From Cupriavidus necator (lineage in GTDB: Bacteria > Pseudomonadota > Gammaproteobacteria > Burkholderiales > Burkholderiaceae): 64,000 nt of DNA. This document shows positions 25,015-35,942 of the stretch, piece by piece. Positions within the stretch are counted from its first letter, which is position 1, and each line of letters opens with the position of its first letter. The position numbers and the translations under genes are program-made. Below the pieces are notes generated by a model. The model saw only the letters and a program-made list of their open reading frames with translations, ran no database searches and was not told the origin of the DNA. Where the stretch lies: NCBI GenBank assembly GCA_022041995.1, contig CP074381.1:1798001-1862000 (forward strand), given 5' to 3'.

Positions 25015-26252
25015 GGAAAGGCTGATTTAATCGACGAGAGTGTCGACGTTGAGCAGCTGTGAAGCGTTGATAGACTAAGGACGACCAGCGAGCTACGCCG
25101 ATGCAACAAATCAGTTTTGCTAGTGCCGAGTATCTGGGAAAGAAGCGCGTTACGCGGCGCGAGAAATTTCTGGGTGAGATGGAGCAGGTGGTGCCCTGGG
25201 CTCGATTGCTGGAGGCACTGGAGCCGTACTACCCCAAGGGCAAACGAGGGCGCCCGCCCATTGGCCTGGAACGCATGCTGCGGCTGTACTTTGTGCAGCA
25301 GTGGTATGGCTTGTCCGACGAGGCCCTTGAAGATGCCGTCAGCGACAGCGCGGCCATCCGCAATTTTGTCGGTGTTGACTTGGGACATGAGGAAGCGCCG
25401 GACGCCACCACGGTGCTCAAGTTTCGCCGCCTGCTCGAGAAGCACAAGCTTACCGCCGTGCTGTTTGAGCAGATCAACGCCCACCTGCGCGAGCGAGGCC
25501 TGATGATGCGCGAGGGCACGATGGTGGACGCCACCATCATCAATGCGCCGACTTCGACAAAGAACCGAGACAAGGCGCGTGACCCTGAAATGCATCAAAC
25601 GAAGAAGCGCAATCAGTGGTACCACGGCATGAAGGCGCATGTGGGTGCCGATGCTGAATCGGGCTTGGTGCACAGCACTCACTACACCGCGGCCAACGAG
25701 TCTGACGTGGCGCACACCCATGAGGTGCTGCACGGGCAAGAGGATGACGTCATTCTTGATGCGGGCTACACCGGCGTGCACAGGCGCGACGAGATCTTGA
25801 AGGCGCAAGCAGAGGGCGCCATCAAGGCGGATGTTCGGTGGTCGGTGGCTATGAAGCGCTCCAGGCTCAAGGGCATGACCGAAGGGCCGCTGAAGCAATT
25901 GACGCAGGCCTTGGAGAAGGTCAAGGCGCAAATTCGTGCCCGGGTTGAACATCCGTTTCATGTGGTGAAGAATCTGTTCAAGCACAAGAAGGCTCGCTAC
26001 AGGGGATTGGCCAAAAACGGTGCGCAGTGCGACACCTTGTTTGCGCTGGCCAATCTGGTGATTGCAAAGAAAGCGTTGCTGCAATCAATGGACAATTCCG
26101 TCTGCAAGGCGGCATAAGGCGTGAAACCCGGGGCAAAAGCCCCAAAAAATGAAAATTTCCAACTGGCAAGCCGTCAAATCTGCTGTTGGTTGACAAAAAA
26201 AATCGGCATCACACTGGCAACGCTGCGCGCTGACGCTTTGTTCAGCGATTCC
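25015..26252 (+). mobile_element. IS5-family insertion sequence, complete
   Basis: A 1238-bp element. The ends are GGAAAGGCTGA (left) and, read inward on the other strand, GGAATCGCTGA (right), an 11-bp imperfect terminal repeat with two mismatches. One intact transposase gene fills most of it. A hairpin GGGGCAAAAGCCCC lies between the transposase stop and the right end. Confidence 0.85.
25101..26117 (+). CDS. IS5-family transposase
   Basis: A 338-aa DDE transposase. The N-terminal DUF772-type region (LERMLRLYFVQQWYGLSDEALEDA) is followed by the catalytic domain: D in MVDATIINAP, D in DVILDAGYTGV and E in ARVEHPFHVVK, with the Y..R..E-like arrangement usual for IS5. It is full length and apparently active. 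It is transcribed opposite to the cdiA locus. Confidence 0.93.
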   Translation: MQQISFASAEYLGKKRVTRREKFLGEMEQVVPWARLLEALEPYYPKGKRGRPPIGLERMLRLYFVQQWYGLSDEALEDAVSDSAAIRNFVGVDLGHEEAPDATTVLKFRRLLEKHKLTAVLFEQINAHLRERGLMMREGTMVDATIINAPTSTKNRDKARDPEMHQTKKRNQWYHGMKAHVGADAESGLVHSTHYTAANESDVAHTHEVLHGQEDDVILDAGYTGVHRRDEILKAQAEGAIKADVRWSVAMKRSRLKGMTEGPLKQLTQALEKVKAQIRARVEHPFHVVKNLFKHKKARYRGLAKNGAQCDTLFALANLVIAKKALLQSMDNSVCKAA

Positions 26253-29200
26253 CTAGAGCCGACTCCACCTAGCATGCCAGGGATTGGATTGGGCGCATTC
26301 CACTTCGAAATGCCGTTCCCCACGCTCGTCCAATCTGGAGTCCACCACCCGCGTGGGTCCATTACCTTAGCAGTGGGGACCTCAATTACCTTGCCAACGC
26401 CGTAGCCGACCACAGTGCCAACTGTGGCTCCAGCAACTCCACCATTCGGATTTTCAACCTTCACGCCCGAACCAACAACGGAGCCACCAACGTTTGTTAC
26501 GATAGATGAGCCCAATCCAGATCCAGTCGTAAGAAAGCCTGTTGCGGCCGCAATACCAACATCCAACCAGTCCGTCTGCCCAGATTGAAACATATAGTTC
26601 GCAGCCGCCCCAACTCCAGCACCGAACATCTTGATGCCAACGGCAGTGCCTGTTCCCCCGGTGACATAACCAAGCCCCACCATTCCTGCACCCGCAAGAG
26701 TTGCACCCACCGCATCTTTCTTGACGTTAGAAGTTACCAGCTCGTTGTAGGTCTGCCCCTTGCCTAGTTGAGCTTGTCCTCGGTTGTAAGTGGCTTGGTT
26801 GCCCGTAATGTATTGGCTGTTGTAGTCGTGGTTGGCATAGTTTGCATCGGATTTGTAGCCGTCACAGTTCAAATTCTGGCAGCCGAGAACGCCTCGCACC
26901 TCATAGTCATGCTTGCCTCCGGCTGCGTCGGCCGTCTGCTTATCCGAGTTACGAAGAATCTCGGCAACAATCCGACCTTCCGCATCCAGCTCCGAGATGC
27001 CGAGCTTCAGAGCCACAACCTTTGCGTTCTTTCTTGCAAAGTCATACTCACTCTGGTGAAGTTGACGATTGTAGCGATCCACATTCGCTGCCGTTGCCGC
27101 GCCAGAGCCTCCACCCACAACCGCGCCAATACCGCCCGCCGCAATATTGGCCGCCAGGTTGCCCAGTGTTTCATTGAGGTCGGCGTTCCCGGTGTTTGCT
27201 CCCTTGGTTACCGCGCTGCTCAGCTCGTTCAGCTTGCCGCCGGCAAGCGATGCAAGCCCGGCTCCCGCAGCACCTGCCAAGGCGTTACCGCCACCAAGTC
27301 CGGCGATGAGCGCGCCGCCAGCGGAATGCAGCGCAGCCCGGTAGCTGCCACCTTCGCCCCAGCTCTTGGCCTCGGCCAGGTATTGCTCTTGCAGCCTGGT
27401 GTCGCCTGCCTCGCCGGCGGCCTTGGCGTTCTTCATGGCCTCATCGTACTTGGCCGTGGCGACATCGCCCACGGTCTTCGCCACTGCCTCGCCTGCCGCC
27501 TGCGCTGCCGCCATCATGTCGGCCTGCTTGCTCAGCAGGTTGTCCAGATCCGGATTGCTGCCGACCTGCGTATTGGTCTTTGACGTGTCGCGCTGCAGCG
27601 TCGCCAGATCCTGCTTCTGGTTGGCGCTGTCGGTGATGTTCAGCGTGCCTTCGGCCACCGCCGCCTGGGCGATGCCACTTTCGCTACCGCTCTTGTGCTG
27701 CGGGACCATCGGGCTGATGCCGCCGGTATTCTTGCCGGAGGTCGGGCCGCTATTACTTTGTCCGGATGGAGTGCCCATTGTGCCGCCCGCGGAGACACCC
27801 ATCGATGTGGCGCTGTAGTCCGAGTGGTTCTGGACATCGCTCCAGGTCAGGGTGCCAGTGGTCAGGCTGTTCTTGTCCTTACTGGCTTCGCTGGCGATCA
27901 CCGCGCCCTTCAGGTCGGTGTTGCCCTTCACATCGATGTCGAAGCCGCCTTGCCCGGCGTAGATGCCGGACTGCTCGGAGACGTTCGCGTAGCTGCTGTC
28001 CGCCTTGCCCTTTGAGGCAGACAAACTGGCCGAGCCACCGCCCTGGCTGATGCTGAAGCCGCCGCCCATGCTTTGCTGGCGCGCATGGGATTCCTCGGTG
28101 TCCTGCCGGCTGGCGAGGTTCAGGTCGCCGCCCACATTCGCGATCACCTTGCCGCCGCTGACCGTGCCACCGAGGATGTTGGTGTCGTTGCCCGAGACGA
28201 TGGTCACCGACTCCTTGCCATTGACATGACTGTTGGCCTGGCTCGCTCCAACCGTATCCGCGTTGCCCTTGGATTTCGAAGCCGAGGCCGAAACGCCAAA
28301 GCCCTGCGCACCGTATGACACGCCCACACTCGCGCTGCTGGACTTGTTGGTGCTGTGGCTCTCGTCGGTATCGGTTGCCGACACGATGTTCACATCGTTC
28401 CTGGCACCCAGCGCTACCTTGTTGGCATTGATGTCGGAGCCAACGACGTTCAGGTTGCCCGCCGTCTGGTTGCCGTCGGCATCCATGCCTGTGGCGACGA
28501 ATGCTGCGGTACCGCCTGCCTTCACACGCGAGCCGTCGTGGCTGGTGCTGTTCTGCGTCAGCGTCTGCTTGCTCTGGCTGGTGCCCCAGGACAGGGTCAC
28601 GGCTGCCCCGGCCAGCGGATTACCCATGGCTTGGGCAGTATCGGCCACGTCCCGTGCGGCGGCGATGCCCCACAGCGCCGAGGCCCGGCCGTCCTGGCTC
28701 TTGCCGGCGGAATTGATCTTGTTGCCGGCATTGATCGCCGCGCCGATGGCGCCGCCCGATACGCCCAGCGTAAAGCCGCTTTGCTTCACTTCGTGCGTCT
28801 CGTCGTGGTGGCGCGTGCCTTGCGCCGCCTCGATGGTGACGTCCGCCGCCACGCCCGTCACGTCCTTGGCCGCGATCAGGTCACTGCCGCTCACCTTGAT
28901 TGTGCTGCCGGCTTTTAGATGCACACTGCCATCAGTGGCGCCGACGAGGCTGCCGGTCTGGGTCACCGCGCTGTCGTTGGTGGTGTCCTTCTGATCCCGC
29001 TTGCCGCGGGAAATGCCAGAGCCGGTCGCCCCGAATCCCGACTTGGTCGTGTGCTCATAGCTATGCGCGGAACTGGTGTTCTGCGCGCTGCCGATGGTCA
29101 GGTTGCGGCCCGCGTCCAGGTTCACATCATGCGTGGCCGCAACCGTCGAACCGGAGACCGTCAGGTCTCGCCCGGCGTTGGCCGAGACGCTGTCGCCTGA

Positions 29201-32200
29201 TACCAGCGAACCCACCGCGACGGTCTGTTGCTGGCTGCTCTCCTTGGTCGTCTGCTCCTTCGACATGAAGCCCGAACGCTTGGTCTCCGACCAGCTCTGC
29301 GACTGGTGGGTCTCCGTGATGGTGCCCAACGTCACGTCGCCCGTGGCAACCAGGTTGGCAGCGCCCTTGTCGGTGGTCACCGCCGAACCCAGCACCGCCA
29401 GGTTGCCGGTGCCATTGCTGTCGGGCGAGGCAGGTGCGATGCCGTTGGCCTGCAGCACAGAATTCACACTGGCCGATTGCCCGGCTCCCAGGTTAGCGTT
29501 GTTGCCCGCGCGCACCGAACTGCCGCTCGCGCTCTCGTCAACCGACGATGTCGTGTACTGCGCGCCCTTGCCGCCGAGCGAGCCTTCGCTGTGTGTGCGC
29601 GTATCCATCAAGGCGGTGACGGTAGTGTCGCGCCCGGCGACCAGCGAAGCGTTACCGCCTGCCTGGATGGCGGAGCCAGTCAGCGTCGCATCGCGCCCGG
29701 CAACGACCACCGCATTCTGCCCGGCCTGCACCGCGCTGCCCGCGCCGGCGGTAGTCTGGTCATGGTAGTAGCTCTGGCCACCGCGCGAGCTGGAATCCTG
29801 GGTGGTGCCCAGCGCCACCGTGCCCAGGTTCAGGTCGCGGCCGGCCGCCAGCAGGGCGTTCTTGCCAGCATCGACGGTGCCACCGGCCATGTCGATGTCG
29901 CGCCCGGCGAGCACGGCCGCCGTACCGGTTGCCGTAATGCTGGCTACGGAACCGACCCCGGTTGCCCCGGCGCTGTGGGCGCCCATCGCGACCTGGTTGG
30001 TGACGGTCTGCGTCTCGTTGACGACGTCACGCCCGGCGGACACCAGGGTGTCGGTACCGGTGATGCGTCCGCCCAGGTTGCGTACGTCCTGCCTGGCCTG
30101 GACCACGGTAGTGCCGGTGCTGCCAAGCTGGCCCCGGTTGACGATGTTGTTGCCAAGCACCTGCGTGGCGAAGTCTCCAACGATACGGCCGCTGTTGTCG
30201 ACGTCACCGCTTGCGCCGATCGCCACGGTCTTGCCAGCCACCAGCGAGCCGGTATCGGACAGGTTCACCGTGCTGGCCTGTGCCAGGTAGAGCTTGGGCA
30301 CCAGTACGGACTGGCGGCTGCCGTCGGGCAATGTCACCTCTTGCGACACCAGCCACACCATGTCCGTGGTGAGCTGGCGCATCTGCGCGTCGGTCAGACC
30401 CACGCCCGGCGTCAGGCCGAAGGCATTGGCGTATGTCACGCCGTTCGTCATGAGGGCCTTGTACTCCTCGAGCTGGTCAGAGTACCCGGCAAGGAACGTG
30501 CGGCCAGTCAGCTGGGTCACCTGGTCACGCACCAGCTTTTCTTCGTAGAAGCCATCGCCCAGGCGCTTCTGGATCTTCTGCGGATCCAGCCCAAGTTGCC
30601 CCAGCAGGTAGTCGCTGGAGATGAACGACTTGTACTGCGTAAAGCGCGGGTCCGTCGCCACCAGGTAGCTCGCGCCCGGTGCAGTCTGGAAACGGAACAG
30701 CCCATTGGTCGGCAGCGTCAGGTTCGGTAAGCCACCCTGCGCGGTGCCCACGGTTTGCGGACGGCTGCTCTGGCCGGCGAGGCTGCCCACCTGCGCTCCG
30801 ACGGTACCGCCACGGGTCACGCCATTGGTAGTCACGGTCTGGCCCACCGTATTCACGGTCGCGACGGTCACATCCTGTGCCGCGATCTGCACTGCCTGGT
30901 TGGACGTGACCACGGCTGGCAGCGCCATCACCGTGGTGGGTGCTTGCGGCATGGTCGGGTAGGGCACAACCTGCGTGTCGTTGTTGCCACCGGTCTTCTG
31001 GCGCCAGTAGAAGGTTGAGGTCTCGGTTGTGCTGACGCTTTGCTGGAGCGCTGTGCCGGTGCTGGTGATCCCGCCACCGGGAGCCCGTGCGGCCAGGTCG
31101 CCGCCGGCGGCAATGAGGGAAGACTGGTTCAGGATCGACCCGCCCGCGCTGTTGATGCGGATCGCCCCGTTTGCCTGGATCTTGCCCGGGTCGGTGGCGC
31201 TCACCAACCGGTCGGTCGCGGTGGTGGTGGCTGTCGTGCGGGAGATTTCGCTGTAGTCGTGGCTGTCCTCGCCCAGGTCAAAGCGCATCCGCACCTCGTC
31301 CGGGCGGATCTGCCTGGCGGGATCCCAGTCGGGCCAGAAGGTGATGCTGTAGGTGCTGCCGTTGTCCGTGATGGACTGGTAGTGCTGCGTAGGCTCGCTG
31401 GTCAGATTGCGCGTGAGCGGCTGCGGCGGCGGGCAATCCGAGCAGATGACCCGCGAAGTCACATCGTAGTACTGCTCAACCGGTTGCTGCGCAAAGGAGA
31501 AGGTCCGTGCCGAGGAATCGAGATGATTGACTGTTGCTTTGTCCACCGTCAGCGTGACGGGCTGCATCAGGGCGTAGGTGCGGCTGGCGCTGACCGAGGC
31601 ATTTTCGCCGTTCCACCTCCAGGCCGGGAATGTCACGCTCTCATGAAAACTCAGGTCCGCGCCGGTCATGCCGGCATTCCACATGGTCAGCGTCTCACTT
31701 TCCGTCTGCGCCGTGCCCGGCGCCGTGACGATGCTGGTGCGGGTGTTGCTGACCGTGCGCGCGGCAATGTCGATGTCGCCGTCCGCCTCGATCGTTGCGG
31801 ATCGGTTGGTCAGGGTATTGACCTGATTGGCGAGCATGCCGCCGGCGTCACGCGTGCCGTCGCGGGCAATCTGCAGGTTGCCCGCGCTGTAGAGCGTCGC
31901 GCCATCGAGGTTTGACACCGAGTTGGTCGCGTAGACCTTGAGGTCCTGCGCGGCGGCGATGATCGCCGACGCGCCAGTGTTGGTCAGATCCGTGGCCTGC
32001 ACCTGGACGGTATTGCCGATCACCGTGCCGGTGTTGTCCAGCGTCGTGCTCGTGGTCTGCACCGTATCACCCTCGATGCGGCCCGCGTTCGTGATGGCGT
32101 TGGCGGCCTGCACGGTGGTCGTGGTGCCGTTCATGCCGCCGCCGGTGGCATTGATGACATTGGTGCCGGCCACAGTCAGGTTGCCGGCGGCTGCCAGCGC

Positions 32201-35200
32201 ACCCGTGTTGGTCAGCGTGCCGCTGGCGGCCACGTGCAGATTGCCGTCGGCCTTCAGGTGGTTGGCCGCGTCGTTCAGGTAGTCGCCCGCCACGTCGAGC
32301 GACAGGTCGCGCCCGGCCGTCATCTCGCCACTGCCGGCAATGGCGCCTTTGGCACTGACGTCCCGGTTGGCGCGCACGGCGCCGCCTGCGTTGCTCATCG
32401 ACGCAACGTTGACCGTCACGTCCTGCCCGCCCAGCATGGTGCCGCCGTCGTTGGAAAGCGTCGCGCCCGCCTGGTCCAGCGTCAGGCCGGTGCCGCCATA
32501 CAGCGTGCCGCCGCGGTTGTCGACCTTGTGGTTGGTGTTCAAGGTCAGTGCCCCGGCGGCGACCAGCGTCGCGCGGCCGGTATTGGCGAGATCCTGGGCG
32601 TTGACCGTCACGTGGCCGTTGCCGCCGATCGCGCCGCCCGTGTTATTGAGCGCCGTGGCCGAGGTGACCGTGGTCGAGCCCGTGCCGGCATTGACGAGCC
32701 GCCCGCCGGCGTTGTCGAGGCTGGCCGCCGAGACGACAGCCTGGCTGCCGGCGCCATTGGCGGCGAGCGTACCCCCGCGTTGCCGAGCGCGCCGGCCGCG
32801 CTGACCGCGAGGTCGCCGCCGGTCTGTGTGGTGCCGCCCGTGTTGTCGAAGGCGTCGCCGCTGGTGAGCGACAGGCCGGTTTGTCCGTAGAGCGTGCCTG
32901 GGCATTGTTGACGGTGCCGGCCTGGGTAACGAGCGCGCCATTGGTCTCAATGCGGCCTGCGGTATTGGCAAGCGCGCCCTGGGTGGTGAGCGTGAGCGTG
33001 CCGGTACCGGCGTGGGCGATCTGGCCACCGTCGTTGATGAGCGCACCCGCGCCAAGGGTCAGGTTCTGGCCATTGGCGGCGAGCTTGCCGCCGGTGTTGT
33101 CCAGCGATCCACCGACGCTTACGGCGGCATCGGACTGCCCATACTGGCTGATAGTGCCGCTGCGGTTGACCAGGTCGTCCGTCGTGCACAGGCTGAGCTG
33201 GTCACCCTCGAGGCGGCCCGCGGTGTTATCGAGCGAGGCGGCCGACGCGTTCAGCGTGGCGCCGGAGATCGTGCCCTGGCGGTTGCTCAGGGCGCCCGCC
33301 ACGGTGGCGGTCAGGGTGCCGCCAGCGGTCAGGCTGCCGGCATCGTTGTTCAGCGTGGTCGCGCTGACACTGGCATCGCCCGCGCTACTGATCTGGCCAT
33401 GATTGACGATGGTGTCGGCCGTCAGTTTCGCACTGCCGTTGCCCCCGATCACGCCGCCCTGGGCGCCGGTCGCGGTGGTACCAGAGGCGTTGGTCAAGGC
33501 GCCGGCGGCGTGGATTGCCAGGCTGTCGCCGCCCAGCGACACCAGGCGCCCGGCGGTGTTGTCCACGGCGCCCGCGTCAACACCGAGCGCACCTTCGGCC
33601 TGGACGGTGCCTTGCGTGTTATTCAGTGCGCCGGCCGACTGGATGGTCGTCGCGCCCTGCGAGACGATCTGCCCGGCCTGGTTCGACACGCTGGCGGCCG
33701 TCAGGGAAAGATTGCCCTGGCTTGACAGTTGCCCCCGATCGTTGAGGAGGGTGCCCTGAGCGCTGGCAACGAGCGCGCCACCGGCGCTGGCCGCCGCCCC
33801 AGTCAGATCGAGGTTGCCTGCCGTTGCCGTCAGGTTCAGGTTGCCGTTGGCGCCGGTCTGGCTGCCCGCGAGCGTGACGCTCGCGCCCTGCAGGGTGGCG
33901 CTGCCGCCGGCGATGTTCCTGCCCGTGGCCGCCAGCGCGCCGTTTGTCGTCACGTTCAGATCCCCGCCTTGGACCACTGTGCCGTCGGCGTTGACGCCCG
34001 CGCCGAGCGTGCCGCTGGATGCCACGCGGTCGGCATTGACCGTGAGCGCTTGTTGCGCCGCCAGCGTTCCGCTATTTGTCAGGGCGCCGCCGGTGCTGAC
34101 CGATGCCGCGCCAGTGCCGTAGGTGTTGCCGCTGTTTTCGATACCATCGCGCGCACTGACGGCCAGATTGCCGCCGGCGTTGGTTTGCCCCGCAAGGACC
34201 AGCTTGCCTTGCGCGGTGAGCATCAGGTCGCCAGCCTGCGCGGCCAGCACGCCCCGGTTTGAAACACCGACACCCAGCTCGGTCGAGGCCAGCAGGATCT
34301 TGTTGGCATACATGCCGCCCAACTGGCTCACGTCAATGCCAAGCGCCGGGGCGCCCCCGACGCCCGCCACCGGCGTAGCCGCCAGCGTGGCACGGTCCAC
34401 CTGGTTCGCGCCGGCCACGACATTGATCTGGTTGGCATAGAGCGCCGCATTGGCCGACACCGCGCGCGCGATCAGGTCGACCTGATCGACGTTGGCCGCG
34501 TTCAGGCCCGCGCCCTCGATACTGATCTGGCCACCGGTCACGCGAAACGCATCCAGGCTGCCGCTGCCGCCGAATACCGGCACCCCGGTCGTGAGCGTCG
34601 CGCGGCTGGTATTGATAAAGCCCGCGCCATCCACGAGGATGCCGTTCGGATTGGCTACGATTACCTCGCTTTTGGGGCCCGCCACCTCAAGATACCCGCG
34701 CAACTGGCTCGGCAGCGTGCTGGTGACCTGGTTGACGATGACCCGGGCCGAGCCGCCCGGCAACAGGTTTGGATTGCCGTTGATGTAGCCCGCCTGCTGG
34801 GTTGAGGCCGCCGTCGGCGAGTTGTTCAGGATCACGCCGGTCCTTGGTACGTCGAACTGCGTGTAGGCATTGGCGGACACGCCCGCGGCCGAGGGGCGGG
34901 TGATGTTGACCTGAGGCAAGCCGTTGGCCGTCTGCCCAACCGTCGGACGATTCGCCCCGGAATTCGGGTCCGCCACCACCTGCGCGACAACCTGCACGGG
35001 TAGCCCTGCGGCCAGCCACGCCGCGAGTGTCAGGGCTGGCAGTGCAAAACGTGCGACGCGTAGCGCGGCTCCAGCTCCCGTCGCTCCCGCCGCACGCGTG
35101 CCGGCCTGCTGGCCCTTGCCGGTGCTGGTGGCCGACTCTTCAACGGCAATCAGCATGCCGCGATGCTTGTTGAAAACGAGACGGTAACGGCGGTGGTTCA

Positions 35201-35201
35201 T
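26174..35201 (-). CDS. cdiA: CdiA/FhaB-like two-partner secretion exoprotein, 3' end replaced by IS5
   Basis: A giant exoprotein, ~3009 aa as it stands once two frame breaks (32772-32776 and 32897-32898, one missing base each) are corrected. It starts with an extended signal peptide (MNHRRYRLVFNKHRGM, hydrophobic core ~residues 53-72). A TPS domain follows, with NPNL (143-146) and NPNGI (184-188), then long haemagglutinin-type repeats (GNLxVxA, LDNxxG...) and two DUF637/filamentous-haemagglutinin-like repeat blocks. The pretoxin motif RYNRQLHQSEY precedes a ~270-residue Gly/Ala-rich hydrophobic C-terminal domain (for example TLAGAGMVGLGYVTGG). The last 26 residues, ending FFVNQQQI, come from the IS. 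The native protein would be 3003 aa and end at 24950. It is exported by CdiB and delivers the C-terminal domain to neighbouring cells. Confidence 0.88.
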
Positions 35202-35214
35202 AAGTCGGGAATCC

Positions 35215-35263
35215 GCGAGGCATTTTTACGCCTCGCAATATAGCCAAGATCTGTACCACTCAA
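35215..35263 (-). promoter_or_regulatory. Candidate cdiA promoter and leader hairpin
   Basis: On the minus strand a TATATT -10 box (35242-35237) lies 15 bp after a TTGAGT -35-like box (35263-35258). Directly downstream is a hairpin GCGAGGC/GCCTCGC (35236-35215, 8-base loop) ending 13 bp before the cdiA ATG, where it could mask the weak ribosome site. The spacer is short for a sigma-70 promoter. Confidence 0.35.
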
Positions 35264-35764
35264 TCGTTAAAGATTGAAAAAGTTGCGAGAACTCAGTGAA
35301 GGTGGGAAATCTGAATTTTCCGATATACGGCAGTAGAGGAAAATGCTAGCCGTATAATCGCCGGCCTTGACGTTGAAGGGCCGCAGCCATCATTCTCCCC
35401 GTGCGGGATATGCATCCGGGCATCATTTATTGATCTGGAGTTTCTCCTCCGGCCGTAGACTGGTCTCAAGCCGCGGGTGACCGTGCTGCCCGGCGTTAAG
35501 TTGGCATGAATCCAAACTCCTTTGAGGATTTCCTTCCAGAGGGCAAGACCTTCGATACGCTTAGTGAACGGATTGCTGCTGTTCGGCCGACCGCTCCTCA
35601 GTGCTGCTCCCGTGAGTGGGGGGCATAGATTTTCGCATTACATCGCACTCGATGAATCTGCCGGTGGCTGAGATCGGACCCTTAGCGGTCGGTCAAGCGC
35701 GCTCCTCAAATATAGGTTCCTCGCCAATCTGCCTGCCGCTCGCGTCGCGGTAGTCAACGAAATC
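35264..35764. other. Intergenic region upstream of cdiA
   Basis: About 500 bp with no convincing gene. A 40-codon plus-strand frame at 35506-35628 (MNPNSFEDFLPEGKTF...) looks protein-like in composition but has no ribosome site and no recognisable family; it may be a gene remnant. Confidence 0.5.
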
Positions 35765-35942
35765 TATGATTCGGGATCATCGTAGGATTCAAAATAGAAT
35801 CTCATTACGCCTCGAAACAGGACTGCAGAAACTCCGCCGATTAAGAAAGGAATTCCCCGGAAGGCAATGACATCAACAATGAAATACATCATGGCGGCCG
35901 CGATAGACGCGGCCCCGAAATGATTCCATCCTTCGACGATTA

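Larger units (their letters stand above)
25011..26256. repeat. CTAG target-site duplication flanking the IS5 element
   Basis: CTAG occurs at 25011-25014 and 26253-26256, directly against the element ends. A four-base YTAR-type target is usual for this IS5 group. Confidence 0.85.

Noticed and set aside
26121..26160. GGGGCAAAAGCCCC hairpin after the IS5 transposase as a terminator
   Set aside because: It is followed by A rather than T on the coding strand, so it lacks the U tract for either direction.
29228..30730. 500-codon plus-strand open frame antisense to cdiA
   Set aside because: cdiA repeat codons are GC-rich and leave the opposite strand open; the product has no recognisable domain and matches no gene layout.
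35506..35628. 40-codon plus-strand frame MNPNSFEDFLPEGKTF...
   Set aside because: Protein-like composition, but too short, with no ribosome site and no family; described only as spacer content.
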